From positions 1-45,948 of the forward strand of contig NZ_AFPK01000042.1 in the NCBI RefSeq assembly GCF_000220525.1: 45,948 nucleotides of DNA, written 5' to 3'. Shown here in pieces: positions 28,038-36,758 of the stretch (position 1 is the stretch's first letter; each line of letters starts with the position of its first letter). Made by a program: the position numbers and the translations under genes. The notes beneath the pieces were generated by a model that saw nothing but the letters and a program-made list of their open reading frames with translations, made no database searches and was not told the DNA's origin. This stretch comes from Ochrovirga pacifica (GTDB lineage Bacteria; Bacteroidota; Bacteroidia; Flavobacteriales; Flavobacteriaceae).

Positions 28038-29807
28038 TTATTCTTTAAGCAACGGAATATGGATTAAAATACTAGTTCCATTTTTTACTTTTACGTTAAA
28101 ATTACCACATAACAACTGCACTCTTTCTTTAATTCCGTTAATACCAAAAGAGGTGCTAGGAATATTTTTGGTTTTAAAACCAATACCATCATCGGTAACA
28201 GCTAAGTAGATGTTTTGTCTTCTAAGAATCAGATCAATGTTAATAACGCTTCCTTTAGAGTATTTAATAGCGTTGGTAGTAAGTTCTGATGTTGCTTTAA
28301 AAATAAGTTTTGCTATTTGTTGGGGGAGTTCTACATGTTTATTAATAGCACTGTTAAAAACAATGGTAATATTGCTTAATTTATTCATTTTATCACAGTA
28401 CTCTTCTATAGCTTGTTCAAAATTATCAGAATTAATGTTAGGGATGTAAAGTGAATTGAGTAAAAAACGATAGTCTTTTTTAAAAGCATTTAAAATCTCA
28501 TTAATTTTTTTGTCGTTCAGTTTTTTGTTTAACAAATTCAAACGCAAAGCTTCAATATAACCACCAAAAGAATCATGAACATCACTCATTAAAATATTTT
28601 GATGTTCTTCTTGTAAAACAGATAAGTTTTCGTGAAAATTGTTCTTTAAAAAGTTGTTTTCTTTCTTTAGGTTGATGGATAAAAATTCACCATCGATGGA
28701 TTGTTTAGAGATGTAGAAAATAATTACAAATACGTTGATGAAAATACCTAAGTAAACCGATTGATAAATAAAATAGATAACATAAGGATCGTTAAACAGC
28801 TCTTTAAAGTTTCCTAAGTTAGCATATACACCTACAATAGGAAGTAAAAAAGCAACAAACATATACATAGGGATTACTCTATATCTTGCCAAGATGCAGT
28901 GTGCAATAAGAGAAGCCAAAGAACAGTAGTTTAGTGCAATATGTGCATAGTATTCGATGTTGATAATTTCTACAAAAAATAGAGTAACTAAAGATAGCAG
29001 AACTCCACAGGCACAAAATAGACTGATCCCTTTGTAGATGATACTTTTACAAAAAAGAGTTTTATGATTGTAATTGTAGTAATTTCTAAAAAATTCGGAT
29101 AATGACATAACTGAAATCATTATAAAAATATTGTCCAAATTGTATTTGTAAATAGTTTGATTGCTAACCAACCACTGACCTAAAATTCCATTGTCGGCCA
29201 AGTATTCTGACACCAAAGCACAAAGGTGTACCATGTACCATAATATAACATATTGTCTTTTGTATAAAAATAGAATACAAGCACAGGTAAGTAGTACAAT
29301 AATTCCGATAACGTATGCTCCTATTATAAAATAATCAGCTTGCATTTTTTTCTTAAACTCTTTAATGTTTAAGATTTTAATTAAAAACTCAGTTCTGTAA
29401 CTAGTAGCATCTTTAGTTCTTATGAATAGTTTAGAAGGGCTTGTTTCTTTACTAATATGTGCTTGAGGAAACCTATATTCTCCTGTTTGCAACTCTAGTC
29501 TTTTTATTTGGTTATTTCTGTAAAGGTAGATTTCTAAAATATCCAACAAAGGATTTTCGATGCTAATAAAATAATCTTCTTTTAGCTTAGGGATTTCAGC
29601 TGTAATCCAAATAGCTTCTTTGTTCTTAAAATCTTGATAAATTTTATTGGTAAAGAGAGTAGAAAAACGTCCTTGTTTTTCTAGTGTTACAATTTCTGAT
29701 ATGGTAAGGCTATCGCTTTGAAAAGACAGTTGCTTGTATTCTAAATCCAAAACGGATTGTGAAAACATAAGATTGGTAATCAATAAGAAATAAACAACCA
29801 GTTTCAT
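28038..29807 (-). CDS. 7TMR-DISM sensor histidine kinase
   Basis: 589-aa membrane sensor. A signal peptide ends near residue 17 (MFSQ). A periplasmic 7TMR-DISM extracellular domain covers about 20-145, and seven membrane spans lie between about 158 and 367. A short coiled linker leads to the transmitter. The H box is SDVHDSFGG with H411. The ATPase has an N box ELTTNAIKYS (N512), a G box DDGIGF at 539-544 and GINGIKERV at 555-563. This is the HisKA_3/LytS-NarL-like transmitter type, usually partnered by a LuxR-type response regulator, but none is adjacent, so it is an orphan here. The extracellular DISM domain suggests a carbohydrate-like ligand (family knowledge). Confidence 0.92.
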   Translation of the reverse strand: MKLVVYFLLITNLMFSQSVLDLEYKQLSFQSDSLTISEIVTLEKQGRFSTLFTNKIYQDFKNKEAIWITAEIPKLKEDYFISIENPLLDILEIYLYRNNQIKRLELQTGEYRFPQAHISKETSPSKLFIRTKDATSYRTEFLIKILNIKEFKKKMQADYFIIGAYVIGIIVLLTCACILFLYKRQYVILWYMVHLCALVSEYLADNGILGQWLVSNQTIYKYNLDNIFIMISVMSLSEFFRNYYNYNHKTLFCKSIIYKGISLFCACGVLLSLVTLFFVEIINIEYYAHIALNYCSLASLIAHCILARYRVIPMYMFVAFLLPIVGVYANLGNFKELFNDPYVIYFIYQSVYLGIFINVFVIIFYISKQSIDGEFLSINLKKENNFLKNNFHENLSVLQEEHQNILMSDVHDSFGGYIEALRLNLLNKKLNDKKINEILNAFKKDYRFLLNSLYIPNINSDNFEQAIEEYCDKMNKLSNITIVFNSAINKHVELPQQIAKLIFKATSELTTNAIKYSKGSVINIDLILRRQNIYLAVTDDGIGFKTKNIPSTSFGINGIKERVQLLCGNFNVKVKNGTSILIHIPLLKE

Positions 29808-29862
29808 ATAAGTGAATTATGTGGCTAATAAACAATTTTTATACTATGTAAATCCTATGAAA

Positions 29863-29884
29863 AAATCATATTTTGATATGATTT
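29863..29884. promoter_or_regulatory. Inverted repeat upstream of the sensor kinase
   Basis: Perfect 9-bp arms AAATCATAT / ATATGATTT with a 4-nt loop, 55 nt upstream of the kinase ATG and 26 nt after the metallophosphoesterase stop. On the minus strand a T6 run overlaps its end, so it could be a weak terminator of the upstream gene as well as an operator. Confidence 0.4.
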
Positions 29885-29910
29885 ATGTTATTAAAACGTT
29901 ATTTTAAGTG

Positions 29911-30753
29911 TCATTGTTCTCCCAAATGAAAAATGGTAATTTCGGGTCTAACGTTGCATCTTACAGGAAACAGGTTTCCTAATGCTCTGTTAATGTATAA
30001 AGTTCTTTTGGCATCTAATTCAACTTTGCCAGCTGCATACCTTTTGTTTTTTACGGGAAGAATAAAGGGAGGTAAAAAAGGAGGTTTTACTTGCCCGCCA
30101 TGAGTGTGACCAGACAAAATCCAGCCTTCAAATTGTTCCCAAATAGGCAAATCGCACACATCGGGATTGTGGCAAAGTGCTATTTGCGGATTTGTTTTAT
30201 TTAGGGTTTTCATTACGGGTTCAGGAAAAAAATTGGTTCCCCACAAATCATCTATTCCTATAATGTCTAAGCCAAAATAATTTTTTTTCTCATTTCTTAG
30301 CACATCAATCCCTGCATTTTTTAGAAGGTTGCTTATATTGTTGGCTACTTCTTGTTCTTGAAAATTTTTACCATAATCATGGTTACCAAGTATTGCAATG
30401 CTAGCCAGTTCTCCACAAACAGCATGCATCATTACTTTTTGTAACTGAGTGTATTGTTCTTCGTTTTCCCAGTTTACAAAATCTCCTGTATATACTACAA
30501 AATCTGGCTTGTATTTTTGTGCTTTCTGAAAAGAGTCGATGATGTAGTTCCAATCAAACCTATTTCCTACGTGTATATCGCTAATTTGCATAAGGGTCTT
30601 ACCCACCAACTTAGAAGGTAAATTTTTAATGGGCATGCCTAGTGTTACAAACTCTAGCCAGTAAGGTTCAATTTGCCAAGCATAGGTTCCTAAGCCTATT
30701 GATAACGCAGCTGATCCCAATAGCCCTTTTTTTATGAAGCTTTTTCTTTTCAT
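29911..30753 (-). CDS. Membrane-anchored metallophosphoesterase (YkuE/YaeI-like)
   Basis: 280-aa calcineurin-like phosphoesterase. The N-terminus (KRKSFIKKGLLGSAAL, hydrophobic at about 10-26) is a membrane anchor with no lipobox. Dimetal-site motifs are SDIH (D59, H61), GD (D91), GNHD (N124, H125), CHNP (H195) and GHTHGGQ (H216, H218). The set is complete. This YkuE-like family acts on lipid-linked or nucleotide phosphodiesters at the membrane; the substrate cannot be told here. A good ribosome-binding site (AAGGGAG) precedes the ATG directly, which is uncommon in this window. Confidence 0.92.
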   Translation of the reverse strand: MKRKSFIKKGLLGSAALSIGLGTYAWQIEPYWLEFVTLGMPIKNLPSKLVGKTLMQISDIHVGNRFDWNYIIDSFQKAQKYKPDFVVYTGDFVNWENEEQYTQLQKVMMHAVCGELASIAILGNHDYGKNFQEQEVANNISNLLKNAGIDVLRNEKKNYFGLDIIGIDDLWGTNFFPEPVMKTLNKTNPQIALCHNPDVCDLPIWEQFEGWILSGHTHGGQVKPPFLPPFILPVKNKRYAAGKVELDAKRTLYINRALGNLFPVRCNVRPEITIFHLGEQ

Positions 30754-30789
30754 CTCCCTTTTTATAGCATGTTCTATTGGCTAATATAA

Positions 30790-30828
30790 CTACAAAGGCC
30801 TTTCAAAAAAAATGAAAGGCCTTTGTAG
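30790..30828 (-). terminator. Strong 16-bp hairpin after the NTF2-like gene
   Basis: Perfect 16-bp arms centred on AAAGGCCTTT with a 7-nt loop (A7 on plus, T7 on minus), 27 bp after the NTF2-like stop. There is no T tail after the stem, so termination is probable but not textbook. Confidence 0.6.
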
Positions 30829-30855
30829 ATAGGTGATAAAAATCAATTTATTTTT

Positions 30856-31695
30856 TTAAAATTTTCCATTGGTATGAGCCATTTTGGATGGGATTTCTGA
30901 AATAACATCCCAGTGTTCTACAATTTTACCATCTTCTAATCGGAATAGATCGTAAAAAGCTTGTTTTTTTCCAAACCAAGTTCCTTCACTCATACTTAGT
31001 ACAAAATTTCCTTGTCCCAGTACCTTGTGTAATTTAGTAACCACAAACATGTTGTTCTGAGAGATTAAGTAATCAATTGCATTGCCCAAGCCGTCTAATC
31101 CATCTTTTATGGCTACATTGTGTTGATGGTATTGTTCTGTGCTAATATATTCTGTAATTTTTTTTGGATTTTTACCCATCAAAATATCGTTTACAAAATT
31201 GCGAACCAAGGCTTTGTTAGTTGCTGTTTTGTCTAAATCTTTTATTTGGGTGGGGCCATCTGTTTGACTACGTCCGCTAGCAGTTTTTTCTACCCACGGA
31301 GTTAAATTGTCCCAATGTTCAGCTACTTTTCCGTTTTCTAATCGATAAACATCAAAAGCTACCATTTTTTTAGCACCAAATGCTTGTGCATTGTTATAGG
31401 TGTTGTGTAATATCACAAAGTCTCCGTCCTGAAAAACACGGTGCGTGGTGCTTGTAGTTTTAGCTTCTTTTAGTTTGGGTAAAAAGTTGATTATTGTAGA
31501 TCTTCCTGTAGGTACATGTGGATTGTGTTGAGTGTAGTTTTCAGTAAAGTGTTTTTTAATCCCCCTGGGATTATAGTCTTCAAAAAAGGCTTGTTGAGCT
31601 TTTAAGGTGCGTTTAATGTTAGGCGAGTTTTGTATGGATTTACATGCGGTAGTAAATACAAATGCAATTAAGCTAAGTTTTACAATTGTTTTCAT
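30856..31695 (-). CDS. Lipoprotein with two SnoaL/NTF2-like domains
   Basis: 279-aa lipoprotein: signal peptide with lipobox cysteine C18 (FTTAC). Two tandem SnoaL-like folds follow, at about 30-135 and 160-275, showing internal duplication. Each half has a QHN motif (56-58 and 191-193), an FxVYRLE/FRLEDG strand and the closing EHWD (126-129 and 260-263). SnoaL-like domains are cone-shaped pockets for small ligands or polyketide-like substrates; enzymatic activity is unproven. It is downstream of two AraC regulators on the same strand with a 100-bp gap, so it may be their target. Confidence 0.88.
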   Translation of the reverse strand: MKTIVKLSLIAFVFTTACKSIQNSPNIKRTLKAQQAFFEDYNPRGIKKHFTENYTQHNPHVPTGRSTIINFLPKLKEAKTTSTTHRVFQDGDFVILHNTYNNAQAFGAKKMVAFDVYRLENGKVAEHWDNLTPWVEKTASGRSQTDGPTQIKDLDKTATNKALVRNFVNDILMGKNPKKITEYISTEQYHQHNVAIKDGLDGLGNAIDYLISQNNMFVVTKLHKVLGQGNFVLSMSEGTWFGKKQAFYDLFRLEDGKIVEHWDVISEIPSKMAHTNGKF

Positions 31696-31795
31696 AATTA
31701 AAATGTTTTATTGTTTCTAAAAACAAAAGTACCTGTCTTTTGTATGCATGCGACTATACAAAAAAGAATAATGACTGTAAAAATGGGAAAATGTC

Positions 31796-32671
31796 TTAGG
31801 TAAATGTGGTTCTAAAATGTTCCGGAGTGGTCTGTGTGTGTTTTTTAAAAAACTTGTACAAATTACTTGGATCCTCAAAACCTGAACGATAGGCAATCTC
31901 TTTTACAGAAAGTTTGGTGTTAACCAAAAGTCGTTTGATTTGTGTAACAGCAATTTCGTCAATAAACTGTTTGGCCGATTTGTGTAAAATAGCCTGCGTA
32001 ATGTTGTTTAGAGTTTTACTACTAATAGCCATTTTGCTGGCATAAAAGTTAATTTTTTTTGTTTGAAAACATTCTTGCTCTACCAATTTTTGAAAAGTTA
32101 AAAACGGTGACAAATACTTGTGGTGTTCTTGATGTTGTTTTTGTAGGCTTTTGTTTCTAAGCAACAGTCTTATGATAATTTGTAACTGACAGCGAACAAT
32201 ATCTGTAGAATATAAATCGTTAATGGAAAAATTTTCTTGCTGTATTTGTTTTATAAGTAATAATAGTGTTGTAAAAGTAGTAGGTTCTAGCGTAGATTTT
32301 GGATTGCTAATCAGTTCGTTAAAAAGCTGTAGACTTTTTAGAATTTCTTTTTTTTCAAAAAAATGAATCAAAAAATCATCGGTAAAGAGCAGTAAAAAAC
32401 CTTGGCTGTTAGAGTTGGGGTGAAACTTGTGAATTTGGTCCTTTCGAATGCTTAAAACACTACCTTTTTGATATGAGTAATCTGTAAAGTCAATAGTGTG
32501 AGTGCCTTTGCCTTTAGTGCAAATAAACAACATGTAAAAATCTATTTGCTGAAATTCGAAAAGAGCGTGTGGTAAGTTTTTTCTATCTAATAATTCACGT
32601 AGCTCTATCAAATCAAAATGGTTTTTACTACGTTGGTTATTAAAGCTAATTTGCTGGATGTCTTCTTTCAA
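31796..32671 (-). CDS. AraC-family transcriptional regulator (1)
   Basis: 291-aa regulator with an N-terminal cupin-like ligand domain (about 40-150) and a C-terminal double helix-turn-helix of about 95 aa. The second motif is VKEIAYRSGFEDPSNLYKFF, diagnostic for AraC/XylS proteins. The frame has no upstream ATG; it starts at TTG 32671 and the next Met is residue 47, so TTG is accepted with reservation. It lies 19 bp after the other AraC gene, forming a two-regulator operon. The effector is unknown. Confidence 0.86.
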   Translation of the reverse strand: MKEDIQQISFNNQRSKNHFDLIELRELLDRKNLPHALFEFQQIDFYMLFICTKGKGTHTIDFTDYSYQKGSVLSIRKDQIHKFHPNSNSQGFLLLFTDDFLIHFFEKKEILKSLQLFNELISNPKSTLEPTTFTTLLLLIKQIQQENFSINDLYSTDIVRCQLQIIIRLLLRNKSLQKQHQEHHKYLSPFLTFQKLVEQECFQTKKINFYASKMAISSKTLNNITQAILHKSAKQFIDEIAVTQIKRLLVNTKLSVKEIAYRSGFEDPSNLYKFFKKHTQTTPEHFRTTFT

Positions 32672-32690
32672 AAAAGTTAAGATTTTATAA

Positions 32691-33569
32691 TTAACAAGCT
32701 GTTCTTTTTAACAACATATATTCACCGTTGTTTTTGAATTCCTTTAGAGATATTCCTGCATAACGCTTAAAGGTTTTAGAAAGATGGCTTACATCGGTAA
32801 AGCCTAGGTCGTCTGCAATTTCAGTAAGAGTATAATCTGAGTTTAGCAGACGTATTTCAACCATTTTTAACTTGGCTTTAATAATGTATTCTCGCAAAGA
32901 AACTTGCATTTGTTTTCTGAAAAACTCGCTTACATATGTTGGCGACATCGAAAAAACTTGTGCCAAATGTTCTACTTTTAGCAAGCTAGGTTCATGTAGG
33001 TTTTCATTTATATAGGTTAGCATTTTATTGATTCTGTCGTCCGTGTTTTTATCAGTAGCTTCGTGATAATTGCTTTTTTTGATGTTACGGATCAAGATTT
33101 CTAAAATACTAGTCATTAAACTTTTAATCAGTGAAACAGAATCTTCTCCAAAGTGAGTAGATTCTTGTAATATCATTGAAATTAATAAATCAATATATTG
33201 TCTATCTGCTTCACTTTTAATAATATCTCCTGGCAACTGATTGTAGTTAGATAATATGTAAGCTGCCTCTTTAAACCATTCGTCTCTGTTAATAGATGCT
33301 TTAGACATGTTTTTAAAAAAAGTATCGGTAAATTTTAAAAATACAAAGGTGGTTGAGGATTCAATATTAAAGGAATGACATTTTAGAGGAGGTAGTAAAA
33401 AAATACTTCCTTCTTGATAAGGGTAATGGTTGTAATTAATGCATTGTGTACCAGCTCCTTTTTTAATAAGTACCAATTCAAAAAAATTATTTTTAACGGG
33501 ACGTTGTTTCCATTCAGATAAATTGATTTCTTGTATTTCAAAAGGTTTTGGGGCTTCTAATACTTGCAT
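32691..33569 (-). CDS. AraC-family transcriptional regulator (2)
   Basis: 292 aa from the ATG at 33569 (the frame is open to a TTG at 33590; another ATG is at 33578). The N-terminal cupin-type sensing domain shows NYNHYPYQEGSIFLLPP. The C-terminal AraC helix-turn-helix pair has YVSEFFRKQMQVSLREYI and LTEIADDLGFTDVSHLSKTF. It is divergent from the alcohol dehydrogenase gene, with about 150 bp between the starts, so that gene is the most likely target. It is co-transcribed with the second AraC gene. Confidence 0.9.
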   Translation of the reverse strand: MQVLEAPKPFEIQEINLSEWKQRPVKNNFFELVLIKKGAGTQCINYNHYPYQEGSIFLLPPLKCHSFNIESSTTFVFLKFTDTFFKNMSKASINRDEWFKEAAYILSNYNQLPGDIIKSEADRQYIDLLISMILQESTHFGEDSVSLIKSLMTSILEILIRNIKKSNYHEATDKNTDDRINKMLTYINENLHEPSLLKVEHLAQVFSMSPTYVSEFFRKQMQVSLREYIIKAKLKMVEIRLLNSDYTLTEIADDLGFTDVSHLSKTFKRYAGISLKEFKNNGEYMLLKRTAC

Positions 33570-33683
33570 AAATATCATTTTTAAATTCAAAAATAATTAT
33601 TTTTTACATTTTAATCTTTTTTTAGCCTTTAAACTTACATTAACTACCGCTTTTTGTACATCAATAAATAAAGGGTGCTGTTG

Positions 33684-33691
33684 TACCTTTG
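33684..33691 (+). promoter_or_regulatory. -7 element of the alcohol dehydrogenase gene
   Basis: TACCTTTG, 31 nt before the ATG, in the region shared with the divergent AraC gene; an AraC-type activator site is expected just upstream. Confidence 0.5.
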
Positions 33692-33722
33692 AAGTGTAAA
33701 AAAATCATAAAAATAAAATTAA

Positions 33723-34730
33723 ATGAAAGCTGTAGGATATCAAGAGAATTTAAGTATCGATCATAAAAATGCACTGGTAGACATTGAGCTGCCAACTCCA
33801 AAAGCTATAGGAAAAGATATTTTGGTGGCTGTAAAAGCAGTGTCTGTAAACCCGGTAGATTATAAAGTAAGATTAGCTGTAAAATCAGAACCTGAAGAAT
33901 GGAAAGTACTGGGGTGGGATGCTGCCGGGATTGTAGCTGAAGTTGGGAATGATGTGGTTGATTTTAAAGTAGGTGACTCTGTGTATTATGCAGGAGACAT
34001 AACCCGATCAGGGAGCAATGCTCAGTACCATTTGGTTGACGAACGTATAGTAGGGCATATGCCCAAAAGTCTTTCTTTTGCCGAAGCAGCAGCTTTGCCC
34101 TTAACCTCGTTAACTGCTTGGGAACTTTTGTTTGATAGAATGGAAATAGATACTAAAAATGCAAACAAAAGTATTTTAGTGATTGGTGCTGCAGGAGGAG
34201 TAGGGTCTGTTTTGGTACAGCTACTAAAACAAAAAACACAACTTACAGTAGTAGGGACTGCTTCTAGGAGTGAGACCGCAACTTGGTTGCAAAATTTAGG
34301 AGTAGATTATGTTATCAATCATAAAAATAAGTTGAGTGATGAGTATGATAAATTAGCGTTAGCAGCTCCTGACTATGTAGTAAGTTTAAATGCAACCGAA
34401 CATCATTTTGATGAAATAGTAAAAATTATAAAGCCGCAAGGAAAATTTGGCCTCATAGATGATCCAAGTCAATTCAATATCATGCCTTTAAAATCTAAAG
34501 CAGTAGCTACTTATTTTGAGTTTATGTTTACTCGTTCAATGTTTCAAACAGCCGATATTAGAAAACAACAAGAAATACTCAATCAAATTGCATATTTGAT
34601 AGATGAAAAAGTGATAAAAACTACCGTTGGACAACATTTAGGAACACTAAATTCAGTCAATCTAAAAAAAGCGCATGCCATGTTAGAAAGTGGAACTTCT
34701 AAAGGAAAAATTGTGTTAGAAGTAGGTTAA
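33723..34730 (+). CDS. Zinc-type alcohol dehydrogenase-family protein (quinone oxidoreductase-like)
   Basis: Medium-chain dehydrogenase/reductase of 335 aa. The GroES-like N-terminal domain includes SVNPVDYKVR and GWDAAGIV. The Rossmann domain has VIGAAGGVGSVLVQLL (about 154-169) as the NADP-binding loop. The catalytic-zinc cysteines of classical ADH are absent, so it belongs to the zinc-independent quinone-reductase/ZADH branch. It is divergent from an AraC regulator, which points to substrate-induced expression, for example by quinones or reactive aldehydes. The exact substrate is unknown. Confidence 0.92.
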   Translation: MKAVGYQENLSIDHKNALVDIELPTPKAIGKDILVAVKAVSVNPVDYKVRLAVKSEPEEWKVLGWDAAGIVAEVGNDVVDFKVGDSVYYAGDITRSGSNAQYHLVDERIVGHMPKSLSFAEAAALPLTSLTAWELLFDRMEIDTKNANKSILVIGAAGGVGSVLVQLLKQKTQLTVVGTASRSETATWLQNLGVDYVINHKNKLSDEYDKLALAAPDYVVSLNATEHHFDEIVKIIKPQGKFGLIDDPSQFNIMPLKSKAVATYFEFMFTRSMFQTADIRKQQEILNQIAYLIDEKVIKTTVGQHLGTLNSVNLKKAHAMLESGTSKGKIVLEVG

Positions 34731-35091
34731 TATATCTATAAAATAACATATTAGTCAGTATTAGATGTAACACCTACATAAACAGGTTGGTTAGGTGATT
34801 ATAGACAAGAAATAGTTAAATTTTAACTAAATGCAGAGTGAAATATTAAGTAAGAATACCTTCTTATTGTAAAATAGAAGGAGAAGAAATTAAGGGGTGT
34901 TTTAGAATGGCCTCACTAATAAGGGGGGCGATTTTATGAAAGATATAGATGGTTAAAAAACTTATCAGTTAGAACCTCTAGATTTATCAGTTGTGATTAT
35001 AGTATAAAATACAAAGACAAATTGGCTTGATGTGAATTTATAAAAGCTTTCAGAAAAAGCTTTTATGGTTAAAATAAATATAAAAGGAATA
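34731..35091. other. Intergenic region between ADH and SDR genes
   Basis: 361 bp with no convincing gene. It holds an inverted repeat at 34813-34829 (TAGTTAAA / TTTAACTA), a direct repeat of TTATCAGTT (34962-34970 and 34984-34992, 22 bp apart) and a hairpin at 35041-35065 (TAAAAGCTTT / AAAGCTTTTA). The direct repeat has the spacing of an AraC-type binding site, and the hairpin sits just before the SDR start region. Confidence 0.5.
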
Positions 35092-35892
35092 ATGAAAAAA
35101 AAGATATTGATTACAGGGAGTACCGATGGAGTAGGGAAGTTGTTGGCTCTACAGTTGGCAGAAGAAGGACACGATTTGTGTGTTCATGGTAGAGATGCTT
35201 TTAAGGTGAAAAATTTAGTGTCTGAGTTAAAGGCAATTACTCATCATAACGAAATAAAGGGGTATGTAGCCGATTTTTCGGACGTAAAGGCTGTTAAAAA
35301 AATGGCGAGTAAAGTAGTTTCTGAACATTCAAAACTAGATGTATTGATTAATAATGCAGGAGTGTTTAATAGTTCTGAAACAAGCAATACAAACCAAATA
35401 GATTTACGCTTGGTAGTAAATTATTTAGCGGCTTATGTATTAACGGAGTCGCTAATGGTTTTGTTACAAAAATCTGAGAGTCCTAGAGTGGTAAATTTAA
35501 GTTCTGCAGCGCAGGCTTCGGTTTCTATAGAAGCACTTGCGGGAACAAAAGCTTTGGGAGTTAGTGAGGCGTATGCACAAAGTAAATTGGCGTTAACTAT
35601 GTATGGTTTTTATTTAGCTAAAAAAGAGCCTTGGTTAGGAGTTGTAGCTGTCAATCCAGGTTCATTACTCAATACCAAAATGGCTCATGAGGCTTACGGC
35701 CAATATTGGTCTCCGGCCGAAAAAGGAGTGGCAATTGTAAGACAGTTAGCCCTAGAATACAGCAAGGAAGAAATACAAGGGAAGTATTTTGATAACGATC
35801 AGGGAGAATTTACGAAAGCTCATTCAGATTCTTATAAAGAATCTCTTGTTTTAAATTTGATAGATCAAACTAAGAAAATTGTAAATATTTAG
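35092..35892 (+). CDS. Short-chain dehydrogenase/reductase (SDR)
   Basis: 266 aa from the ATG at 35092; the frame is open to 35065, but that ATG overlaps the end of a hairpin, whereas 35092 is preceded by AAAAGGAATA. Classical SDR motifs are TGSTDGVGK (cofactor loop, near 8-16), NNAG, a Ser in NLSSAAQ, and the YAQSK catalytic Tyr-Lys. The tail resembles retinol-dehydrogenase/light-dependent protochlorophyllide reductase-like SDRs. It follows the ADH gene by 361 bp and may be co-regulated. A strong terminator follows. The substrate is unknown. Confidence 0.9.
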   Translation: MKKKILITGSTDGVGKLLALQLAEEGHDLCVHGRDAFKVKNLVSELKAITHHNEIKGYVADFSDVKAVKKMASKVVSEHSKLDVLINNAGVFNSSETSNTNQIDLRLVVNYLAAYVLTESLMVLLQKSESPRVVNLSSAAQASVSIEALAGTKALGVSEAYAQSKLALTMYGFYLAKKEPWLGVVAVNPGSLLNTKMAHEAYGQYWSPAEKGVAIVRQLALEYSKEEIQGKYFDNDQGEFTKAHSDSYKESLVLNLIDQTKKIVNI

Positions 35893-35913
35893 TAACTAGA
35901 ATGCTACGCTGTT

Positions 35914-35942
35914 AAAGACATTGTTTTCAATGTCTTTTTTTT
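35914..35942 (+). terminator. Intrinsic terminator of the SDR gene
   Basis: Ten-bp arms AAAGACATTG / CAATGTCTTT with a 4-nt T loop, followed by a T run; 21 nt past the stop codon. Confidence 0.88.
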
Positions 35943-36020
35943 GTGTTAAGAAAAGGTTAAATATGTATGTATTCATGCAAAATGGTTTTTTAGTATGACC
36001 TGTATTGAAAAGGATTGATA

Positions 36021-36028
36021 TATATTTG
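36021..36028 (+). promoter_or_regulatory. -7 element of the OMP/lipoprotein operon
   Basis: TATATTTG, 45 nt before the ATG of the outer-membrane protein gene. The -33 element is not clear. Confidence 0.5.
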
Positions 36029-36073
36029 TTACAGGTTTTTATAAACCAATGTTAAAAAACTAAACAAGCAAAT

Positions 36074-36733
36074 ATGAAAAAAACATTGATTTTATTGATT
36101 TGTCTTTGTACAAGTCTATCGGCCTTTTCGCAAGAAGAGAAGGAGCGAAAACATGCACTTGCTATTGGTGCAGGTTCTGGGTTAAATGTAGGATATTCCT
36201 ATAAATTAAATGATTACTTTTCTTTAACAGCCAAGTATGGAGCATTAAAGTACAAGCAAGAAGATTTTGATTATGAAATTGATGGTGAAGATTTATTGGT
36301 AGACGGAGAGTTTGATTTTACACATGGAGATTTAATGCTAAACATTGCACCTTTTGGAAGTGGATTTAGATTTGTAGTTGGAGCAGGTTATTTTATGACA
36401 AGTGCTATTGATGTAGATATGACTTTTAGTGAAAGTGTTTTTATCGGAGATGTAGAGTTTACATCAGACGATGTAGGGCATATCTTAATTAATGCAGAGT
36501 GGGATCAGATATTGCCATATTTTGGATTAGGCTTTGGTAGAGCAGTACCCAAAACAGGTTTTGGGTTTGGATTGGAGCTAGGTACTTATTACGATGCCGA
36601 TGGTCCAACCATGACTCTAGATGCCACGGGATTGATTGAAGATACTAAAAATCAACAAGAATTGCTTCAAGAAAGCTTTAAAGAGAACAAGTTTATTCCT
36701 TATGTAAATCTAAGATTTGCGTTCTCATTCTAA
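36074..36733 (+). CDS. Predicted outer-membrane beta-barrel protein
   Basis: 219-aa protein I cannot assign to a named family. A signal peptide ends near residue 20 (LSAFSQ). The rest alternates aromatic/hydrophobic and polar residues (NVGYSYKLNDYFSLTAKYGAL, FRFVVGAGYFM, LPYFGLGFG) and ends in Phe (RFAFSF), typical of an eight-stranded OmpW/OmpX-type barrel. It is strongly acidic in its loops. It is the first gene of a two-gene unit with a 581-aa lipoprotein, 25 bp upstream. Function unknown; a surface pore or adhesion partner is possible. Confidence 0.75.
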   Translation: MKKTLILLICLCTSLSAFSQEEKERKHALAIGAGSGLNVGYSYKLNDYFSLTAKYGALKYKQEDFDYEIDGEDLLVDGEFDFTHGDLMLNIAPFGSGFRFVVGAGYFMTSAIDVDMTFSESVFIGDVEFTSDDVGHILINAEWDQILPYFGLGFGRAVPKTGFGFGLELGTYYDADGPTMTLDATGLIEDTKNQQELLQESFKENKFIPYVNLRFAFSF

Positions 36734-36758
36734 CAAACTAAATTAAAACGAACATATT

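Noticed and set aside
27862..28209. Plus-strand frame of 115 codons in the proB-kinase gap
   Set aside because: Its second half is antisense to the kinase, it has no family resemblance, no good start context and atypical composition.
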